This document shows, piece by piece, positions 25,040-35,790 of a DNA stretch of 64,000 nt. This DNA is from Acephala macrosclerotiorum (lineage: Eukaryota; Ascomycota; Leotiomycetes; Helotiales; Mollisiaceae): NCBI GenBank assembly GCA_014904845.1, contig MU119423.1, positions 1-64,000 of the forward strand. Direction: 5' to 3'. The position numbers and the translations under genes were made by a program. Numbering within the stretch: the stretch's first letter is position 1; each line of letters opens with the position of its first letter. The notes beneath the pieces are model-generated. The model saw only the letters and a list, made by a program, of their open reading frames with translations, did not search any database and was not told the DNA's origin.

Positions 25040-25799
25040 AGTAAATCTGGAGAGAATAAGTAGGGAGGTTAAGATACTTTCAGGCAAGGCAATATTGAGC
25101 AGTTGAGGCCTCATTACCTAAAACTAGATGATTTAAGAATACCCGACTCCATGCTCTATCCGTACCGTGCTAGCGTGAATCGCCTTTGCCTTGTCCCTGG
25201 GGAGGTGAGCCCTCAGTTTTCGGAGAGGGGTGCAGTAGGTTCCAACGTTGGAATTGAGTATAGGCTCGGCTAGCGATTGGGTTGCCTAGAATCCGTGCAA
25301 GGCCAACGAGAGAGCTAGAACGGATTCCTTGCCGACTTCTCCAGGAAACTGCGACCGGGTTACAAGGGAGCCAAAACAAGCCGCCAGGGTGTCAAAACGG
25401 ATCCCCACTAAGAGTTCTCGGGCTGCACAAACAGGACTCAGGAGCGCTCACCCTCGACTCAGGTTAAAGCGAGGACCGCTCGGGTCCAAAGACGGAACTG
25501 GAAAATAGTCATGTCGACATTCCGATGTGAGATTATTTGTACTGAAGCTTACAAGTAGGCTCTATTATAGACTTTACTCTAACTATAATCGCAATATAGA
25601 TAAACGAAATCAATAGGGTTTGATATTAATCGACGGAATAGAGATATTTGGGAGTAGTTTTTATTTAGATTCGGAGAAACGCTTGCGAAAGGCAAAATTC
25701 ATATACTTCAAAGTAAGGATACATAGATCGAGAGAAAGAATAGGTAAGACGACGCGAAGGCAGATAAAAAGCAGTCTATTAATCCGACTTGGAAAATGA
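25040..25799. other. Intergenic, no gene seen
   Basis: 3' flank of the HET gene, then about 500 bp of normal composition without recognisable content. Composition becomes more AT-rich from about 25520 toward the HET pseudogene. Confidence 0.45.
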
Positions 25800-26196
25800 A
25801 ACCCTCAGAAAACGGAGGTCTAAGCCTCAAGTTTCTGAGGTTTTTCTTTTGATGTCTATCGACATAGATGCATATTTCATCTGCCCAGACGACCAAGTCT
25901 TCTTTTTCATCACGGATGTCTTTCAAAGCTTGAAACAGATTACGTTTTACAAAGACCACGGCCTCGTCCATCTTTATAGGCATTAGATTGGTAGCATTGC
26001 CCCAGATATAGGAGAGGGCTGTAAACGGCTCAGAGATATCATCCTCACATTTCGAAAGAGCTGTATAAATCATACGGCACTAGATCTCTGCAATGGGGTC
26101 CAGATTTGCCTCCAGCACGATGAGTCGGATGCTCTCGGGTTCCGTGAGCTTCAGGTACGTAAAAATGGGCCTATACTCACTCGAAAGTGCTGTCAT
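25800..26196 (-). pseudogene. HET-domain fragment, pseudogene
   Basis: Starting from an ATG at 26196 the minus strand reads YLKLTEPESIRLIVLEANLDP, then AEI, a TAG stop, and in the same frame SKCEDDISEPFTALSYIWGN and VVWADEICI. This is the typical start of a small fungal HET protein ('L-x-E-P-x-S-I-R-L-x-x-L', 'Y-x-A-L-S-Y-x-W-G', 'W-x-D-x-I-C-I'). Similarity fades after DRHQKKN at about 25830, and the second half of the domain is gone. The stop fits a CAG-to-TAG change. The copy is diverged from the intact HET gene 1 kb away and has a different N-terminus, so it is not a simple tandem duplicate. Confidence 0.8.
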
Positions 26197-26641
26197 CTCG
26201 ATACAGGTGCGAAGACGTCGGAACGTCAATGTCACAACAGTGATGATATACTAGTACAGGCTAGGCTGAGAGATCGACAATGAGGATAAAGCCTGAAATT
26301 TAGCTAACTATGCACGTGACAAATATGCAGCAGCCCCTGCCGTTCTCGCGATTGGCATGACGGCGGAGCTCCACATCGGGTGATTTAAAGACAACATGAA
26401 AAGTGGCTGCTTGAATGCTGGGAGTGAGGTCTCCAAATAAGTAGCGTGAGTGTAAAATGTTGATGCTCTGAGTTTCAGCAAATGCTGATATTTGAGCTGC
26501 AGACAACTGCACTCCCCGAAAATCAACCTTCGTGACTGCATACACTTCAAAATGGGGCGCTGAAAGGGGCAAACCACTCGTCATCTAACCATGATCTGAT
26601 TTCAACCTGCAAAGGTTCAACGTGAGTCAGAATCTGATCTA

Positions 26642-28450
26642 AGTCAAACCTCCTATTAATCGGCCAACCCCCTAAATCGGCCGCCTCGCTTAATACACCG
26701 CTACTTCTACACTTTTACTTTAAAATTAAATATTTTAATTATTCTTTAACAAAACTTCTTTAAACTTTGCAATCAATTAAAAGTAATTATAAAGCTCTCA
26801 TATACTAAAAACGATATTTAGTACGCGCTTAAAAATATAGTTAATAGTAAGTTCGAGCGTAAAACTAATCTCGAGTAAAATGTACTACGAGTCATACTTC
26901 AAAACAAGAAATTAAATCGCTTTTTTCGATTAAAAGCTTATGTATATCGTTAAAAACTTTCTTTAGTTTAAAAGCAACGTTTTACGAATTAAATACTTAT
27001 TTAAAAACGCTTTAAATAGAATTCAATTTATAAGCAAATTCGAGCTTTTGTCGAACGAATTTTGACTATTAAATATAATATAATACTACTCGAAAAACGT
27101 TAAATAATCGGTTTTTTTCGTCGAAATCCTGTTTTTAAAATTAAAAAGCAATTTAAAATCGATTTTACACGCGTTAATAATACTACTTTCAATATTTTTA
27201 AAGATTAATTTCAAAAATTGAAAATTTCGACTATTAAAATCATTAAATCGAAAAATCGTTGGAATATAAACGAAGTAAAAATTATAGAAAACTAAAAAGA
27301 AAATAAATTAATAATAAAAAGTATCGAAAAGTATTTTATTCAAAAAAAAAAGAATTAAAATTTAAAACTTAAATTTCATTTATCGAGTATATTTTAATAA
27401 TCGAAAAAGTATTATATCTATTAATTATATTTAAAAGTAAATCAATCTAATAATAATAGTTTCTTATAAAATTATATTTTTACAAAAACTGAAAATTTAC
27501 TACAATTGAAAATAAGTAAATTTCTAATAATACTACTTTTAAATAATTGTAAAAAGTTTTTATACTTTAAATTGTATTATATAACTCTAAAAAGTTTCGT
27601 TTATTTATATTAAACGACTATAAAAATACTATTCGAATAATATCTATTTATTATTTTTATTATTACATATTTTATATATATTTTAATTTTTAAATTTATT
27701 TGTATTCTTTTTTTTAAAGTATATTTATTAAAAGCGATTTAGTGTTTTAATTTTTTTAAACGATTTAATTTTTATTGAAAAACGAAACTTTTTGAATTAT
27801 TATAAATTAGCTCGAATAAATACTTTAATAGTTACAAATTGTAAAATAGAGTAATTCGCTTTAAAATTATAGTCGATTAAATTATTAAAGCTTTTTATGA
27901 ATCGATTATTACTTGAAAATAGTAATAAAGCGATCGAATTAACTTTAAGAATTTTAATAAAAAATTTAGTATTTAAATAGAATTAAAATATGTTATTAAT
28001 TGCTTTTAAAACTCTTTAAAAAAGTGAGAATATTCGAGATTATACTCGTTAAATTACGAGACTTGAAATAGTCGATTTTGCAATTATTAGAATACTTTTT
28101 AAAAAAGTAATTAAAAGCTTAAACGATAAAAATTTTATTATTGCACAATATGAACGTCGAATTAAGCAATTTGAGACTAGAGTAGTGCAATTTGAGCCTA
28201 GAAAGCGACAAAAAGTAGTGATTAGTTCAAATTCCAAGTTCGTTGATATCGAGACTATTTACAAAGTACAAATAAAGACTAAAGACCGCTAAAATGTACC
28301 GTTAGACTCTGATGACTTTATTAGCGTTGCTTTTATTTTATCTCACATAACTATTGAAAAATAAAAAAATTATTGGGGTTGGAAGTAAGTGGTAGTGAAT
28401 TAAGCGAGGCGGCCGACTTAGGGGGTGGCCGATTAATAGGGGGTTTGACT
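26642..28450 (+). mobile_element. Decayed Fot1/pogo-type (Tc1-mariner superfamily) transposon
   Basis: 1,809 bp bounded by terminal inverted repeats of about 65 bp that begin AGTCAAACC and end GGTTTGACT. A TA dinucleotide lies on each side (26640-26641 and 28451-28452), the target-site duplication expected for this superfamily. The two TIRs differ at about six positions plus one indel and stay GC-rich, while the 1.65 kb between them is AT-rich. A plus-strand frame near 28107-28290 still reads IKSLNDKNFIIAQYERRI, EPRKRQKV and NSKFVDIE, which resembles the Lys/Arg-rich C-terminal tail of Fot1-like transposases. The DDE catalytic residues could not be located. Length fits the family (about 1.9 kb). 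Not capable of movement by itself. Confidence 0.85.
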
Positions 28451-29724
28451 TATGTCACACACTAAGCTGCCTAGGGTTTGGTCTCCACCGCTGTGTCCAA
28501 GCAAGACGAGCCGAAGTTAATCAGGCAAAGACATCGCCTAGCGAAACTGCTCGAGAACATCTCTGATAGTTATGGCTGGACTGGCATGAACTCCAGAGGC
28601 AAATCAAGGCGTCCAGATACGAGGCGCGCAGGAAAGCGAAATCGGGTTTTCTCCTTACTATATCGAGTGCGACACTGCTCGATCTCCGTCTTGGTCTGGA
28701 ATATCGTAATAGCTTTCCTGTTAGTAATGGTATGGGCCCACGGCTTCGCCGCTTCTTCAACCATTTGCTAGTGAGCTCCGACATACCTTCCTCGAGATCT
28801 TGAGTGCTCCGCCGGTTCCAGCTTGTGGCCAACCATCGCACTGAGACATCATTGCTAGGCGCGTATGTGGTGCCATAGTCGATAGTCAAGTTTTGGTCAA
28901 GCTCGCCATCCATCAAGGCCAGAAACGGGTGTACGTTTACTTACTCAAATACAAATTGTCCAACTCGCTCGAAAACCAAACTGGAGGCCTAGTACCCCGT
29001 GTCGATAATTTCTGCGTGTACCGGTGTTCCAGTAAGTCGTGAGCCTCTTGACTGGCAAAGAATATTCCGGGGATCGAGGGACATGAAACTTTCGGGGCCT
29101 AAAGCTCTTCCGTGTCGTAGTGTTAAGAAATCGACCATCCATTGCTCTCGCGATCGCCCCCCCCACCCCGGGGGGAAGGAGTAATTCGTATATCGTGAGT
29201 TGAAGCTCTTTAGGCAGCTTTTTAAACCCACTAGTGTTTCGTATGTGAAAGGGTAAAGATCAAGTCAAGCTAGCGGCGGTATCCCGAGGTACTGGCATGA
29301 TTTTAGGAGCAAAGTGGCGTTGGTACCAAAGTTGGCATGGATTGAGGTTGAGAGACGGTTAAAAACGGGTAAAGCTCGGCGTGAATCTGAATCATGTGGA
29401 TACAATTTTGTAGATTGGTACTTTTATGAACGCTTTCTTGCTCCGACTATGTGCCTCTGGTCTCAAATCTCAAGCATGAGATACTGCATCAAGTCTTGCG
29501 AGGAAGCATATCGATGCAATTAAACAGCGTTGACCAGAGCTCAACGCCAATAGCCCGTCAAGGTACGAATTCTATAATGGATAACCATAGCACAGCGCAA
29601 ACCTCCCAAGATACAACTCCCCAGAGATTGAAGGAGAGAATTCCAGCACCCTCAAATTCCCAACACTAGAATGTTGCCTAGCGCCCCGCAAACATCCCAA
29701 GATCGAAATCAATGCTCATCGCCC
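28451..29724. other. Intergenic with possible 2EXR-like gene relic (minus strand)
   Basis: On the minus strand at about 29165-29235 the sequence reads GFKKLPKELQLTIYELLLPP, which resembles the start of the fungal 2EXR/F-box-like domain ('F-x-x-L-P-x-E-L-R-L-x-I-W'). The following 300 bp (to about 28870) are protein-like in shifting frames with a stop, so a broken gene is likely. A G8 run at 29158-29175 marks one frame change. 29236-29724 shows nothing recognisable. Confidence 0.35.
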
Positions 29725-31173
29725 TCAAATCTCCTCAACCTCAATATTCCTTCCAATGTAATTCTTCCATTGCAACCTCCCTTTGTAAACGTGCCGGAAC
29801 GCCTCCTTGAAACCCACCACAATACTGTTCTCTACTTCCCCACTCTCAACACTGAGATATTCATACAAATCGGGACAAATCTCCTCCTTGCATCTTTTCC
29901 GCATTCCTCCATCAGCATGCTCGCCAAGGCCCATGATAAAATCGAATTGCCAGTGCGGTAGAAAAGCAATCATCTTCTTGTCAAAAGGCATACCGGCTGC
30001 AAAGGCAAGGAGTGCAGAGTTCCATATATTGGAGAAGGTGTGTTCGGAAGTCGCCTCGACGAGAATTCTGTCCTCTGGAACATTTCCTTTGAGCATCATA
30101 TACTGCTTCAATTCATAAGCTTCGATAACCGCTGTTCCGAAAGGACGAGTCGCTGTCCCACATGCGATGAAATTTGTCGAGAACTCAGGGCTGGAAAGGG
30201 CGATGCATTCATCTGCTTTGACGATTGAGGCTTCAGATAACTTCTCATAGGGGCAGAGAGGCGACGTTCCGAAGACGAGGATGAATCCATACTTATCGCT
30301 CCAAAGTTGATCCTTACGTCTATCTCTCTCCGACGCCTGCATGCATTTCACGAACGGCACGTTCTCAGCTCCTCGACACCCATCCCTCTCCGATGTTTGC
30401 ATCCATTCAATTAATGGCATGCTCTCACTTTCTTGACACCCATCTCTCAATGCCTGCACGCGTTTCATGAATGCCATGTTCTCAGTCGCTTGAAGGTCAA
30501 CGCTTCGTGGCAACCGTCCAGCATCGTTGACACATTTGAGCTTCGCTGCCAGGAAGAATCGGCTGTACATCGCTTTGCATTCGCTCGAATCCAGTAGTTC
30601 GTTGATCGAAGAGAGAAGGAATTCAGTGTAGATTGGATCGTCTTTGTCGAAGGCTGGTCGCTCAAGACCTATATATCTGTTGGTAGAGACATGACCGAGA
30701 AGGAGGTTGATCAAATAGTTGGTTTTATTCACTGATGCTAGTACAAAGTCTTTCTTTTCTTCCCGTTGGTGGCAGGGATAACGATGAAGCATCAGATGGG
30801 CCTCGTCGGCTGTGATGCATAGTTGTGAAGCTATTGTCTCCCAAGTCTGTTTAGTGGGATCGACACCTTCAAGACGAGAACGGATCAAGTAGTGAAGTGC
30901 TGTTTGCCATTTCTTTGTTGCTTCGGACGCTTCAAACTCCTCGGTAATGAGATCTTCATAAACAGACTGGAAGAGAACTTCGATATACTTCTCAACCTCC
31001 TCTGGAGCGGGGGCGAAAACCCCGTTTTCTTTACCAGAAGTAGTAGGCGAGGGTGCTTCAGGCGATTCGGACCTATCGATGGTGGCAACTTCTTCGCTGT
31101 GTGGCCAGGAGAGTACTTCGACAGACTTCTCAATCTCCTCGGTAGAAGCAGCAGAAGCCATGTTTGCTTTCAT
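29725..31173 (-). CDS. DUF218-like (YdcF-type) protein with internal repeats
   Basis: A single exon of 482 residues (or 478 from the second Met, MASAAST). The C-terminal half (about 295-470) holds a DUF218-like fold: FILVFGTSP, SEASIVKADECIALSS, FIACGTATRP, then AYELKQYMMLKGNVPEDRILVE and TFSNIWNS. These correspond to the family's 'SEA-x-x-M-x-x-x-L-x-x-G-V-P-x-x-x-I-x-x-E' and 'T-x-x-N' blocks. Residues 231-285 are three tandem 20-residue units (ENMAFMKRVQALRDGC.., ESMPLIEWMQTSERDGC.., ENVPFVKCMQASERD..). Two diverged copies of an EE(I/V)EK-x-(V/I)EVL unit lie at residues 12 and 58. No signal peptide or membrane helix, so probably cytosolic. Bacterial relatives bind nucleotides or act on cell-wall precursors; the fungal role is unknown. 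Frame intact. Confidence 0.7.
   Translation of the reverse strand: MKANMASAASTEEIEKSVEVLSWPHSEEVATIDRSESPEAPSPTTSGKENGVFAPAPEEVEKYIEVLFQSVYEDLITEEFEASEATKKWQTALHYLIRSRLEGVDPTKQTWETIASQLCITADEAHLMLHRYPCHQREEKKDFVLASVNKTNYLINLLLGHVSTNRYIGLERPAFDKDDPIYTEFLLSSINELLDSSECKAMYSRFFLAAKLKCVNDAGRLPRSVDLQATENMAFMKRVQALRDGCQESESMPLIEWMQTSERDGCRGAENVPFVKCMQASERDRRKDQLWSDKYGFILVFGTSPLCPYEKLSEASIVKADECIALSSPEFSTNFIACGTATRPFGTAVIEAYELKQYMMLKGNVPEDRILVEATSEHTFSNIWNSALLAFAAGMPFDKKMIAFLPHWQFDFIMGLGEHADGGMRKRCKEEICPDLYEYLSVESGEVENSIVVGFKEAFRHVYKGRLQWKNYIGRNIEVEEI
30319..30483 (-). repeat. Three tandem 60-bp coding repeats
   Basis: The 20-residue units at residues 231-285 of the DUF218-like protein are encoded by 60-bp repeats in phase with the frame. 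The shared core is (E)N/S-M/V-x-F-x-K/E-x-x-Q-A/T-S-E-RDGC. The units are diverged, so the expansion is not very recent. Confidence 0.7.
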
Positions 31174-32829
31174 AGAAGTGGTGGATGAGATGAAAGATGT
31201 TCAGTGAAGGAGAGACTCGTACTTATAGTACGACTACCTCCACTCACAAAAGGTCTCCTTGACGAAAAGAGTGAATTTGCAAAAGAAAGTCTTATACATA
31301 CATATAAGGAGTCAATCATAAGCAAAACGAGTTTTGATGAGCATTGCAAATGCGTGAATTTGCCGTCCAACCTTCAACGCTTGAGAGTCATTGCGCTCCT
31401 TACACATGGCTGAACAATGAGAAGTCGAGAAGAGAGCATTCGACAACAGACTTGATTACCAGTAGCTTTACTTTACACAACAAAACCGCCAAGAAGGGAA
31501 TATCGCTGCGAAACTTTCTCGCTCCGGGTCTCTACGTTAAAGAACGGTTGAAGTTGCGACGAAACCAAGAGCTGATGATAGTTTTGCGTGGAATAAGACC
31601 ACGACAGGAGAAGAGATCTATCTAGAAGCGCAACACCCTCATGAGTTGGGACTTTCAATACCTACTAGCAAAGCCCCACCATGCTCGATATTGGGTATAT
31701 CAAACACAAAATCGACAACCGAAGACAACCGAAGACAACCTAAGACAACCTCCGCGGCTAGCGTATGGTTTTGGTGGGGTTGACAAGAAACTCCAACGGA
31801 GTATCCATATCCGAAGAGGGCAGCTGCACGCGAAGGCCCCTCTCCTCGAAGTACCTGCAGCGAGCATGCTCGTAGTCTGTTTTACGCTTCTGGTGAGGCA
31901 TGAAATTTCAGTCGATTATCTTTTGCAGTGCTTAATTGGAAGGCTTTCCCATCAAAGACCTCTTCAACCATCGTCGAGTGAGCTCCAGTTTTTCAACCTC
32001 AAGCGTCTCAATCCTGAGTCGATACGTCCGACCATGTTTCTCCACGACCCTCTATCATTATTAGGTGTGTAATGGCTTCCTCGAAGTGTCATACTGGGTT
32101 CGTCGTCCATGAAAACCAGATCAATAATGTCAGCCAAAGAGCCGTTTTGGAGTCGAGGAGCCGTACGTATCGGTGGCCTCTCTGTCCCTTCTAATCTCCA
32201 GATCTAATATCTCCTACATCGTAGCGACATGGCTCGAGAGGAAATCTTCATTCCTCATACCGCAGTCGTAGCTGTCATTAAGTTTCAATTATTCGATTTT
32301 GAGTTTTCTCAAATACTGATCCTCGCTTTTCACATTTTGCCATCGCAACATCTTAGTCAGTTCGGCAACAGTGAATGATTCGTAGTCAACGGAAAAGGCT
32401 TCAAATTTTTTAATCCAGTCGTTTCTTGTGCCATATGTTGGTAGATCTTATTTGGACAGCAAGAAGTGCAGTTTGCTATTGTCTTTCGTTCCATTTTGGA
32501 TGCCCTTTGACCTGCCTCGTTACTTCAATCTTGTGTCCAGATTTCCGCAAGGACGTTAAATTTTTGTTAGAAGACCATTTACCTCGTATCTTCTTTGATT
32601 TTTGCTCTCGCTCGTGTGTTATGTTTTCCGTATGTTGCATTGCAATCTTTCCGATGAGAATGTGATTCTTTGGGAATTACACTCTTATAGCTATAGTGCG
32701 GGCAAGGGATCTCACCGCTCCTGTATTCGGAATTCTGCCACGGCCGCACTCTCACTCAAACCACGATCGCACTTCTAATAGTAACTACGATCCTTTTAAA
32801 ATCAGGAACAAACTAAGACTCGAGAAAGT
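31174..32829. other. Intergenic with unassigned minus-strand relics
   Basis: 31715-31750 has about four copies of a 10-bp repeat (gaagacaacc). On the minus strand a 46-codon frame starting MPHQKRKTDYEHARC lies at about 31775-31912. At 32290-32420 another minus-strand stretch reads KFEAFSVDYESFTVAELTKM, followed by a stop. Both look like pieces of a broken gene that I cannot name. 32700-32830 grades into the second isochore. Confidence 0.35.
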
Positions 32830-35790
32830 GATAATAATAGCAAAAATAGATTAATTTATCTATTTTTTAAGTCGTTTGAATTAGTAATTATAAAGTTATT
32901 TATTTTTTAATTTTAATATTTTTACGTTTAAAAACGTTAAATTTAATAAAATTATTTAAAATAAATAATAATTAATTTATAATTCGAAACGACGAATATA
33001 TTATAAAACTTATTATAAACGATAAATTTAATAAAAATTTTCGAAAAAAAAAAATTTAAAATAAAAAATTATTTAAAAAAATTATTTAAAAATTATATTA
33101 TTTTAAAATTATATAATAATAAAAATTTTTAATAAATTAATTAAATTATTTTATTTAAATATTTTAATTATTTTAATAAATTTTAAATATTACGTTTTAT
33201 TATATAATTTTAAAATAAAAAATTTTTAATTATTATTAAAAATAAATTAATTTAAATTTTTTATTAAAATATTTATTAAATACGTAATTTTAATACTAGT
33301 TTCGAGAATTAAAAACTTCGATTTCGAATTTTTACAAAATATAATTAATTTTAATTTATTTTATTTTATTTTAAAAATAAATAATTATTATAAAAACGTA
33401 TTTATTTTTATTAATTTAATATATATATATATATTCGAAAAAATAAAAATAATTTAAATAATATATTAAATATTCGATTAATTTTTTCGTTAATTTATAA
33501 ATCGCGAAATTTAATAATTTTTATTTTATTTTTTCGAAATTAAAATAATATTTATTATAAATTTTTAAAAAAATATTATAAAATATATTATTTAAAATAT
33601 AAAAACGATTAAAATTTTTATAAAAAATATAAAATAATAAATTATTTTATAAAAAAAAAAAAAATGAAAAAAAAAAAAAAAAAAAACTTTTATATATATA
33701 TTATATAAAAAATTTTAAATTTATTAATTTTCGCGATTTAATTCGTATTATTTTTAAATAAATTAATTTTTTTCCTTGAAAAATATTATTATTTTATTAA
33801 ATTCGAAATAGTATATTTAATATATATTTATAAAAAACTTTAAATTATAATTTAAAATAATAAATACTTTATTTAATTTTTATAAAAATATTATAAAAAT
33901 TATTATCGATTTAATATATATTATTTAAATTTATAATTATTATTATTAAATTTTTAATAATTTTTATAAAAATTTAATTTATAAATAAATTTATTATTTT
34001 TAATTTTTTCGAATTTTATTATTAATATTAATAATACGAATTTAAATTTTAAAAATAATAAAATAATTTTTTATAATAATTTTTTATTATTAATTAATTT
34101 ATTTTATTAAAAAATTTAATTAAAAAAAAATTAATAAAAATTTATATAAAATATAAAAAATTTAAATTATAATTTAAATTATTTTAAATTCGAAATTGTA
34201 TTTATTATTATTATTAAATTTAATAAAAAAAAAATTTAAAATTATTTTAATTAATATCGAAAAAAATATACGAAATTTTAAATTTATATTATTAAAAATT
34301 TAAAATAATTATTAAATAAATTTATTAAAATTTATTATTTTTATAATATAAATAATATTTAATATATATTTTTAAATATTTTTTTATTACGAATATTATT
34401 TTTCGAATATATTTATTTTAAAAATTTATATAAAATCGTAATCGAAATTATTTTAAATTTACGAATAAATATATTAATTTATATAAAAATATTATTTTAA
34501 TCGAATTTAAATAAAAAAAAATTTCGAATTTAAATAATTTATTAAAATATTAAATTAAAATTATATTATGAAAACAAATATAAAAATTTTATTTAATAAT
34601 TAAAACGTATAATTTAATAATATTATTTTTAATTTAATATATAAAAAAAATAAATATTATTTTAATAAATATTTTATTCGATCGTAATATAATTATTTTT
34701 ATCGTAAAAAAATTTTAAATTTATATTAAAATAATTTATATTTAAAAAATTTTATTTTATATTAATAAAATTTCGATTATTATTATTATTATTATAATCG
34801 TAATTAAAAATATAATATTTATTATTATTTATTATATTTTATATTTAAATTTAAAAAATAATAAAAATAATATTTTATATTTATATTAATATTTCAAATA
34901 TAAAATTATTTTATTAATTATTATATTAATTATTATTTTCAATTTTAAATATTTTAAATAATAAATTAATTATTTTTTTAAATATTTTTTTTATAATATT
35001 ATTTGAAAAAATAATATAAAATTAATATTTTATTTTAAATTTTAAAAAATTCAAATTTTTTTTTTTCGCGATATTAAAAATTTTAAAAATTTTAAAAAAA
35101 AATTTTCGATTTTCGAATTAATATAATAATTTTAATAAATATAATAAATTTTTTAAAAATCGTATTAAAAATATTTTTATTTTGAATTTATATATTCGAA
35201 ATAAAAATATTTTTTAATTTTATTAAAAATTAAAATAAAATAAATAAAAATTTAAAAAATATTAAATAATAAATTAAATAATTTTAATAATTTAAAATTT
35301 GAAATCGTTAATATATTTATATTTTATTTATTAAAAATCGTATATAATTTTAATAATATTCTATATAATTAATATATTAATTATTAAAAAATAAAATAAT
35401 AAATAAAAAATTATTAAAATCGTATTTTAAAATAAATATAAAATTTTAAAACAAATAAATTAATATTATTATTATTTATTAAAAAATAATATATATAATA
35501 TAAAAATTAAATTTAATAAATTATATTAAATCAAATTAAATCGTATTAATTAATTATTAATTATTAATTTTTATATAATAATATATATATATTTAAAAAA
35601 ATAAAAAAATTTATATTTTAATTAATTTAAATTAAAAATATATAATATATATTTTATATTAATATTTATATTAATTTAAAATACGTAATAATTATTTTTA
35701 TTTTTATTTATATTTATATATTATTATTTATATAATAAATTTATTATTTATAAAAAAAAATTTAAATTTAAAAAAATTAAATTACGTAAA
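32830..35790. repeat. Second AT-rich, RIP-type isochore
   Basis: About 3 kb of nearly pure A/T. Almost every remaining C is followed by G. It includes poly(A) tracts near 33650-33686 and a TA run near 33420-33434. No frames, no transposon ends recognised. Both borders are sharp. Confidence 0.9.

Noticed and set aside
28521..28916. Hsp70/actin-like ATPase fragment because of a DYGTTY motif on the minus strand
   Set aside because: Only one six-residue match, no phosphate-2 or adenosine motifs; too weak.
32830..35790. Centromere core
   Set aside because: AT-rich fungal centromeres can look like this, but the block is only 3 kb and other such blocks occur in the same window; no support from sequence alone.
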